Shown here in pieces: positions 57,132 to 64,000 of a stretch of 64,000 nucleotides of DNA (position 1 is its first letter; the number at the start of each line of letters is the position of its first letter). Where the stretch lies: assembly GCA_022605405.1 (NCBI GenBank), contig JABYQQ010000006.1:2480001-2544000 (forward strand), read 5' to 3'. A program made the position numbers and the translations under genes. The notes below the pieces were generated by a model. It was given only the letters and a program-made list of their open reading frames with translations. It searched no databases and was not told the DNA's origin. The stretch comes from Earliella scabrosa (taxonomy: Eukaryota; Basidiomycota; Agaricomycetes; Polyporales; Polyporaceae).

Positions 57132-57400
57132 GCCATACGACTGGAGTTGGAACTACGAGAAGAACACGATAGGCAGTTCGTTAGAAGTTGTGAGTACACA
57201 TGATCTGGCGTGCGTAGGACAAGGGACGAACACCGCCTCGTTCGGTTGGCTGAGGTGATCTTGGGTTGGAACCCGCTGTGTACACAGGAAGGGACTCCGA
57301 TTGTGCGTACGGTTGCGCAAAACTCATCTCTGGTACGCGTCTTGAAAAGCTCGAGATATGCGCGTGCAGGCCTTGCGCGGGGCAGCTGAGCGCATCGTGT
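57132..57400 (+). pseudogene. Relic of a CCCH/coiled-coil family gene
   Basis: 57132-57189 encodes AIRLELELREEHDRQFVRS, like the end of exon 1 of copy 5 (LELEKRLREEHAWRF), and is followed by a GTGAGT donor in phase 1, as in the family. After GCGTAG at 57217 the frame RDEHRLVRLAEVILGWN resembles the start of exon 2, but it is one base out of phase. There is a stop just upstream, and no Cys/His exon. Interpreted as a decayed copy. Confidence 0.45.
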
Positions 57401-57603
57401 TGTAGAGAAGTAGAGTAGGTACCGAATTGGGCGGCGCTTGAGGTCAGTGGCAGGAGAAGGGTCAGAAGCTTGCCTGTCACCCCAAATAACATCGTGCATC
57501 ATGCATCATGTTGCAAGCATACCTCACTCGGCGCGGGAGTCGCATCCATCTTCGTATTTTCTATCTGCTCCTCTGTTCACCTCTCTCTCTCTCCCTCGAC
57601 CCT

Positions 57604-59163
57604 ATGTCAGGCAGTACCCACAGATTTTGTCGTACGCTCCTTGAAGACCATGTGACACGTTGCTCAAACCGACTCGCTGTCAACAGATGCGTCTGTCTGG
57701 TTCATAGCACTGCTTGCGACGTCAGCTACGGGGAGTACAAGGATGCCGCTGCGCTTGCGGATGCCCTCCGCATCTCCGCGCAGCTAAAAAGAAGTGATAT
57801 CCGCATGCTGTCCCGGGAGGAGGTGGAATTTCGTATCAAGGACGTGGGAGCGTACGCGGAGGCGCTGGAGCTGGAGAAGAGATTGCGCGAAGAGCATGCT
57901 TGGAGATTCATGGAAACGCGTGAGTGTTCCGGCTACTCTCAATGGTCAGTAGATTCATGTGTGCAACGATACGTCCATAGCCGATGACGGGCACAGGACA
58001 AGGATACGGAAGATTCATGGACAGCTCAAGCATAGCCAAGAGCTGTTGGAGAACCTGCATGCGCGTCAACGACATTGGGCTCAGAATCATCTTGGGCCAC
58101 CTCGAGGTCAGGCAGCCCCGGTTCCTCAGCTGCTAGAGCACCTCCCCTCCCAACTAGCAACCTCCACCTCATTGCCTCTCCGCCCACGAATTGATGGTAA
58201 AGCAGGAGACATCGCGAAGGGATCGAAGAGCAATCATGCGTCACAAGAGCCCGAACCAAGAAGTTCTACGGTTAGGGCGATGAGCAGGCGGCGAAGGAGG
58301 AGACAACCAAAGGATGTCAAGGTGAGTAGATCCTATCCGAAACAATCTCCATCTTAACTGGGACCAACGATGATGTGTCAACAATCGTCAATACAGTCAA
58401 AGGCACTGAGTATTGAAGGCGAGCCGATGCGATCACAGCTGGAGCGTAATGAACAGACCACTATGGATGTTGTGTGGCAATCGGCATATCCAGGGTTTCA
58501 TTATGCCTACTAACCTTTCTCTGAGCAGAATATGCGCGCTATCGGGGAGCCGCGACGCCACATCCAACCATCTGATGAGCACCAGAGGCGTGGAGTGTCC
58601 AAGGGGGACATAGGAACACACCCCAGATGCGACGACACGACCGTGGAGCACGTATCTGTACTCAAGCAAGGAACTTCGAAGCAAAGCGATGAACGCCCCT
58701 CCTTTTCTTCCGCCTCTACGAAAGATTCTCCTGCTGGTCAACTATCATCGTCATCTCCGGGTCCAGACCGCGATACTGTGATGGCAACACTCTCCTCATC
58801 CATGACGGTTCCGGAGCTTGTGACGAACGTACCTGTCAGTGCAGCGCAATCGCTTCTGGAAGTCCGGCAGGTGGTGAACTATGGAGCTCTTGGCAACGCA
58901 CGGGAGGGACCCTTCTTGACCGAGTCCTGGAACGTGGATCTTGAAGGACAAGGAGGTGTGGACGCTACTATGCACGCATGCCGTAAGTGGATGGGAGTAA
59001 TCTCGGTGATCGTTCTCATGGTGAGTACATTTCGTGCGACTCCAATATTCCATAAATCTCCTCATCTATCCGTGGCTGAGGCCTTGCTCTGTAGGCCATA
59101 CTCATTGTGCTTGCGGAGGGACTCCTTTGCAACGACATCATCAAGGCTTGGACTCGAATGTGA
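57604..59163 (+). CDS. CCCH-knuckle/coiled-coil protein with C-terminal membrane segment (copy 5)
   Basis: Five exons, 57604-57919, 57981-58321, 58397-58471, 58529-59020 and 59095-59163, give 430 residues, the longest member. Knuckle: C-x10-C-x10-C-L-V-H; the following E-Y is shifted eight residues on. The helix ends LREEHAWRF, then the phase-1 intron and DDGHRTRIRKIHGQL. A basic stretch (RRRRRRQPK) and a Ser/Thr-rich linker follow. The last two exons join KWMGVISVIVLM to AILIVLAEGLLC, a good membrane helix split by an intron as in copies 1 and 2. The donor of exon 3 (GTGTGG at 58472) is weak and this junction is the least certain; the CTAAC branch-point-like site before the acceptor at 58528 supports it. 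Confidence 0.6.
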
Positions 59164-59782
59164 AGTCGCTTGTGCGAGACGAACACTGCGACGCACGTGA
59201 GCACGCCTTGAATTTTTCAGAAGTGCTACATGTGTAGATGCTCACCCACCCCAGTTGGCGGGAGAGTCCGAGAAAGGCGGACGAGATGGAGGGCGAGTAG
59301 GCCGTGACGCCAGCACGTCGGAAGGTTCGGGTAACCGTATGATATACGAAGATCTGTATTACCATTAAGGATACATGGCACCGTGACTCTGATCAGACAT
59401 AAGTCCTCACACACTATCACTCCCTGCATGCTCGGAAGATGTGTTGGGAACATGACACTCGTGAATCTTTTTCTGCTCACCTCACGTGTAGATGGAGATA
59501 TGTGCTTCACCGACGAGCTAGGTGCAAGGATGGGGTTTATTGGGGGGACTAAGCGAAGGAGCCTGAGTGCTCTACTCGATCCGTAGACATCGACGCTCGG
59601 TCTGATAATGCAACCATTCGTTAAAACGCCATTATGGCCATTGATTTGATGCTCCGGTTCCCGAGCTTCTATCCTGCCTCGAGGTAAGCATGCGTCTTGA
59701 ACCTAATACTATGTGCCTCCTCAGCCTCCGGGGCACATTCTCTTCTCAATCCGCCGGCGACATCCACAACTAGAACGCCACA
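59164..59782. other. Intergenic region within the family array
   Basis: 3' flank of copy 5 and 5' flank of copy 6. From about 59660 it matches 55480-55600, upstream of copy 4. No coding signal. Confidence 0.4.
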
Positions 59783-61100
59783 ATGCACATGGGCAAGAGC
59801 AAAGACAAGAGCGCGCGTCCACTCCCTGGCACATGCACAGTTACGGCGTGTGGGCAACCGATGACCAAGAAGATCAACCAGAAAGTCACCCTCTGCACCC
59901 AACATTCCTCGGAATACACAGAGAGCTACAGGACGTACAAGACATACTCTAAACAAGCCAGCAAGTGCGCTAAAGCTGTCGAAAATTCGCGGAAACGGAC
60001 GATTGCCGAGCTCAACACGCAGGTAGAGAGAAAGGAACAGAGGAGAGATGCTCTTCAAAAGGAGATCCTTCAGCGTACGGATCACAAGAAGTACTTTGTC
60101 ACGCGTACGTTTCCCCAGCTAGCATTAGGGGATTACCTGACCGAAACTAAACCGTTATGATACAGCGGACGAGGCGCATGCGCAAAGGTTGGAATGGCTC
60201 CAGAAGGAACTGAATGACGAACTCGCATCGCTCTTGGAGTTGCAGAACATCCGAGCTCAATATGTAGCATCTATACAGCGACAGGGACAGGCTTGGACGT
60301 CTGTGGTCAGTCTCAACCAGTCAGTTGCCGAAACCGCCAGCATTGGGGGGGATCCCCAGGCGAGCGTGCTCTCGCTACCACTGCCTCAAGTAGCCGATAC
60401 CAGCCTGAGGGAGCAGGACTCCGGGGAAGAACAGGGCCTCTTCACCACTCCTCAGCCGGGAGATCGTTCCAGCGGCGTCGTAGCAGCCATAGTAGGTCAC
60501 CTAATCATACATAATTAGGTCTTAGAGCTGGGGTGACTGACAAGATAATTCCGATAGGGTGACGCGGCAACTAATTCAACTGGTTGGTTTGCCTCTATGC
60601 TTTCCAGCTACCGGCGGTACACTTGAGATGGATGAAACAGTGGTGCCCGAGGTGTAAGTTGTGTATGCGAACCGAAAGCGGAGCACATTAACTGACTTCG
60701 TCTTCGGCGACTGGCAGTTGTACTCAGTGCATGCCTTGGCGAGTCGGAGGGACTCAAGCACACTACAATCAACTTTCTCTTGGTCGCCTGCACGGGGGCA
60801 GGAGTCAGCCTGAGCGGCCACTGGCATACTACACTATAAGGGGTCTATCAGTCTTGTATTTTCATCCCCCCACTCTCTGTACGATACCGTTGGATTGCAG
60901 ATCGCTCCGATCAATATGTATTATATGCAGTGAAGAGTGTCGAGGAGCGACTAGGCCTCGCCCCCAATCGGCAGAAGCTCTCAGGACTCCGACGCTGAAG
61001 CGCTGAGCGCTGACCTGCCGAAGCCTACTGTATGCATTTTTATATGCATAGCAGGACGCCTGAGTGGGAGAATCCGATATCATTTCGCGCCCATGTGGCC
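59660..61100 (+). repeat. Segmental duplication in the array, unit D
   Basis: Partner of 55480-56950. The word GTGGGAGAATCCGATA occurs at the far end of both units (56837 and 61066) and marks the boundary. Copy 5 lies between the two units, so this is a dispersed, not strictly tandem, duplication. Confidence 0.6.
59783..60626 (+). CDS. CCCH-knuckle/coiled-coil protein (copy 6)
   Basis: Exons 59783-60104, 60166-60491 and 60558-60626 give 238 residues. The knuckle is C-x4-C-x14-C-T-Q-H-S-S-E-Y, with a shorter first spacing than its sister. Lys-rich helix RKRTIAELNTQVERKEQRRDAL; exon 2 starts PDEAHAQRLEWLQKELNDELASLLELQNIR. The linker ends GVVAAI and the last exon, 69 bases as in copy 4, gives a polar tail (FASMLSSYRRYT). 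No membrane segment is clear. The conserved 3' stretch at 60720-60840 (KHTTINFLLVAC in one frame, ending in a stop) could be an alternative last exon with a weak hydrophobic tail. Confidence 0.67.
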
Positions 61101-61259
61101 TGCAGCACGCCGCCGAAGCACACCAAGATGACTCTGTCCTCCGCACCTCTTCTTGCCTCGCCTCAGCTTTCCCCAGCCACTTATAAGTGAACCATATACC
61201 AGTGGTACCCATTGCCAAGTGACACCCAGTGGAGCTCACCGCTCGGATACATCACATAT
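60627..61259. other. Intergenic region within the family array
   Basis: Holds the conserved duplicated 3' flank of copy 6 and, near 61180-61187 (ACTTATAAGT), a TATA-like palindrome about 75 bases upstream of the next ATG. Confidence 0.4.
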
Positions 61260-62399
61260 ATGCAGCTCTACACATGTCAAGCGCGCCCCGACTCGGGGGC
61301 CGCCGTGGACCCGCACGTGTGCCCCGTGACGGTCTGCGGCGCCGACGTCTCTCCCGACAAGCCGTTCTGCGCAGAGCACCTCGAGGAGTACCAGGCGTTG
61401 GTGGAGAGGGCGAGCGTCGCGAGCGCGGAGATCGAGGAGCGCAAAGAGCGGGTCGAGCAGATGATCTGGCGAGGGGCGACTGTGTACGCAGACGCGGAGG
61501 CGATGGAGAGGGACGTGGAGGACGTGCAGCGCTACCTGTACGCGCTGGAGGAGCAGATCGAGACGCAGGCTGTGTTGGGGAGGCGGTTCTTCTCCGAGCG
61601 TGACTGACTGACTGGTTTCCGTCGTCTTACATCTTGAACATGTCTTTGTGTTTGTGTGACGAGACAGTGCGTCCGACCAACGGCTAACTTCGCTATCATC
61701 CTTGTAGATGAACCCGGCGCCGGACAAGGTCTACACGTATTGCAACGGAGGCGTTCCGCTGTCAGCGGCTTTCTTCGTCGGCTTGAAGACCGGGGTATGG
61801 TCATTCGACGCGCAGCCGAAGACCAGATACGTGCCGACGAGACGGGGCGACAAGCGGAGGACCGAGTCAGGCAGGAGGAGAAGCGACGCGAGGAACAAAC
61901 GCGCCAGGAGGAGGATGTGCGGCCCCACGAAGAGGAACCTGTGCAACAGGACGAAGAACGCCTCAGCGAAAGGGAAGAGGAAACTTGCGAAGAACAGCAG
62001 CGACGGAGGGAAGAAGAAGCGCGGGAGGAAGCGGAGTTTCTACAACTGTGGGAGGAGCAGGAGGCAGCGCTTCGAGAAGACGAGGCTGAGCGACAGGCCA
62101 TGGCAGCGCAAGAGTGGGAGGAAGAGCAATTCCTCCGCTTCTTGGTGGAGCAAGAGACTACTCGGAAGGTCGCGGAGGTAGCACCTCGATCCAAGGAGCT
62201 TGAGCGGCAGCTCATAGCGGCACAACGGTGGGAGGAAGAGCAGTATGCTGCGGCGGAGAGAAGGAGACAGGTGTACTTGAATGATCTCCAGAAACGTCGG
62301 GAGGCGGCTAGGTGCAAGGTACTGGACGAAAGTCAGGCGAGTGAGGCGGAGGCGCTAGTACTTGGCGGTGTCAGCTCGGGGACGACGGTCGAAAATTAG
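61260..62399 (+). CDS. CCCH-knuckle protein with long charged coiled coil (copy 7)
   Basis: Exons 61260-61599 and 61708-62399 give 343 residues. Knuckle: C-x4-C-x10-C-A-E-H-L-E-E-Y. The phase-1 intron is placed as in the family and exon 2 starts with a degraded form of the D-E-G-H motif (EPGAGQG). Unlike other copies, exon 2 is an almost uninterrupted Glu/Arg/Gln-rich helix of about 190 residues (repeats such as RREEQTRQEE and WEEEQFLRFL), a long single helix or coiled coil. The model ends in a polar tail without a membrane segment. A weakly hydrophobic stretch in another frame at 62500-62535 (ELIVCVMLVMLDC) might be the end of a spliced longer form. Confidence 0.62.
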
Positions 62400-63088
62400 C
62401 AGGTGCTGTTATGATGGAATGGTAGTAAGTTGGGTGCTGGTCCTGTCTACTACTAATATGTGTGCTTACCGTAGTGTTCCAGACCGACGATCAAAGGAGC
62501 TCATTGTATGCGTCATGCTCGTAATGCTCGACTGTACAGAACCGATACCGGGGCCTCAAAATGGAGTTCTTGTGGAAGACTATGCCCTGGAATGTCAGTT
62601 CGAGTTGAAGCTGGCTTACATAAACAGGCTCAGTGCGGTCGCACGTAGGGGGTCAGTCCACCACTGGTGAAGAGTGAATCTGCTTATTCTGCTGATTTAT
62701 TGATCCTTAACGTGAGTTGTTGCCCTAACGTCGTACTGACCATCGTCAATTGACAGAGCAACTGTGACTGTCCATTTCCGTACTTGTATTCCCCGGGATA
62801 TTACTTACCTTGACCGAGGAGGGCACTCGGGCTGCAGTCTTCGAGCTTTCGAGATCCGCGACGTCGAAGTGACATGCAATGCAACTAATAAGTATCTCCA
62901 GGAGCGCTCTCTGTCCAAATTAAATCAATGTCAGAGATCCCGCCGATAGAGACAAGGAGCTTTCGACCATCAGTCGCGACATGTCTCACCGGTACAAAAC
63001 AAGACTCAGCCACCAGCTCTTCAACAAGACCCCCTCTCCCGCCCTCCCCATTCTCTCGCTTCCCCGCGTCCCTCTCCCACTCCGCCCC
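62400..63088. other. Intergenic region, possible downstream exon of copy 7
   Basis: Frames here are short. 62480-62670 could contain an extra 3' exon of the gene ending at 62399. The end is the promoter of copy 8; the frame of copy 8 is open from an ATG at 62981. Confidence 0.3.
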
Positions 63089-63755
63089 ATGCCCTCATCG
63101 CGCTGCGAAGCGACGACCGCGTGCCCCGCGCGCAAGCGTTGCCTATCCTACAGCACCCCGCGCTCCCGCTTCTGCGCTGCGCACACGCGCGAGTACCGCA
63201 CGCTCACCGAGGCCTACAACGCTGCCCACTACGACGTGAAGATGACGGGCAAATCTATCGCGCTCGCCCAGGAGATGTGCCCGGGGCCGCTCCCGGACCT
63301 CCCAGAGGTCGACTCGGCGACGAGCATGGTCGCCTGGTGGGTCATCTCCATTGACCGGGAGACGCACTATCGGAGGCTGCACAATCGGAAGTTCTTCCAG
63401 GGCCGTGCGTACTCTTCTCCCCCTTCTGAATTGTCCATGAAGCGCGTCCGTCGTCTGACGAGAGCGTGCAGGCGATGATCGACACAACCATCTCCTCGTC
63501 GAGTTGGCGGACAAGCGGCGGCGAGGTATCGCGCTCCTCCGGCTCTTCAGGGAACGCGGCTCCCGCATCTTGTCGGAGGAGAGGAGCAAGCTGTCCGACG
63601 TGCGCGCGGACGAGCTCACTGAGGCGTGGTGCTCGAACTGGATGAACGCGCGGGAGCAGTGGGCGGAACACTTGCGCAAATTCGGAGATCTGAGCGGGGA
63701 GGACGAGATCGCGGAACGGGTGGACGAGGAGATGGGGAGAGTGCTGGAGCTTTGA
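63089..63755 (+). CDS. CCCH-knuckle/coiled-coil protein (copy 8)
   Basis: Exons 63089-63404 and 63472-63755 give 199 residues. Start chosen by analogy with copy 3 (MPSSRCE beside MPPPRICE); an in-frame ATG at 62981 would add 36 residues. Knuckle: C-x11-C-x10-C-A-A-H-T-R-E-Y. The helix ends RRLHNRKFF, the phase-1 intron follows and exon 2 starts DDRHNHLLVELADKRRRGIALLRLF. The rest is a charged helix to the stop with no membrane segment. Exon 1 is exactly as long as in copies 3 and 5 (316 bases). Function unknown. Confidence 0.68.
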
Positions 63756-64000
63756 CCGCTGCTGGGTTATGTGTGCGTGCATCTTGTGAGTGCGAGGTCT
63801 CTGCTGTAGGAATGCGAGCGGTCGGGGGATGTGAGCCTCGAGAACGCCTCTAGAGTACATTGCTCGCGTGTTGGACGCGCTTGCTAGCCGACGACGTGCT
63901 GACTGTCGCTGTCGTTCGCCCCGTTAATTCCAAGTATCCGACGCTGAAGCTGCCACATGTACGTGATAACTGTTTGGCTTGTGCGAGAGAGCCCGCCAGA
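63756..64000. other. Right edge, no gene seen
   Basis: 3' flank of copy 8. The family array may continue beyond the window. Confidence 0.4.

Noticed and set aside
1..64000. CRISPR array, prophage, rRNA operon or intact retrotransposon
   Set aside because: No regularly spaced repeats, phage genes, rRNA signatures, reverse transcriptase or integrase motifs were seen, and the sequence is plainly fungal.

Overview
The window comes from a nuclear chromosome of a basidiomycete fungus, most likely an Agaricomycete and possibly a polypore. The evidence is the high GC content, many introns of about 50-65 bases with GT-AG ends, and gene families typical of mushrooms: DUF6533-type membrane proteins, a DUF6699 protein, a HET-domain protein and a MATA-type HMG-box factor. 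No bacterial operons, CRISPR arrays, rRNA genes or convincing tRNA genes were seen. All exon models were made by eye from reading frame, splice sites and family conservation.

Layout. 0.6-5.5 kb: two tandem genes of an unnamed family (CCCH-type Cys/His knuckle, coiled coil, C-terminal membrane segment), each inside a duplicated unit of about 2 kb. 5.5-8.4 kb: no gene. 8.4-9.2 kb: a disordered protein with a paralogue at 45.6 kb. 10.4-14.0 kb: remains of DUF6533-type membrane protein genes, interrupted by palindromic foldback repeats. 14.0-19.3 kb: no supportable gene. 19.3-20.8 kb: an HMG-box transcription factor. 25.2-33.4 kb: a dense housekeeping block with a RidA-like protein, a DUF6699 protein, a Gyp8/TBC1D20-type Rab GAP, the ESCRT-II subunit SNF8/VPS22 and an acyl-CoA-synthetase-like enzyme. 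33.6-35.0 kb: a damaged DUF6533-type gene. 35.9-51.2 kb: a HET protein, an Old Yellow Enzyme, a 3-dehydroshikimate-dehydratase-like TIM barrel, the second disordered protein and a MetE/UROD-like protein. 52.6-53.7 kb: a C2H2 zinc-finger factor. 54.0-63.8 kb: an array of six more members of the CCCH/coiled-coil family plus one relic.

The most striking feature is that last family: eight apparently intact genes and one relic in 64 kb, at both ends of the window. All share a C-x(n)-C-x(n)-C-x2-H exon, mostly ending in E-Y, followed by a phase-1 intron at the same place. A second exon then usually opens with an acidic D/E-rich motif ending in G-H and continues as a coiled coil. Several members end in a hydrophobic segment. 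In three genes an intron splits that segment, and in two of these the intron is a multiple of three and ends in an in-frame TAG, so intron retention would give a protein without the membrane segment. I know of no name or function for this family.

Among recognised genes, Gyp8 and SNF8 are divergent and share a promoter of about 310 bases; both act in membrane traffic. The CoA-ligase-like enzyme, the Old Yellow Enzyme, the dehydroshikimate-dehydratase-like enzyme and the MetE-like protein could act on small aromatic or other metabolites, but a shared pathway is only an inference.
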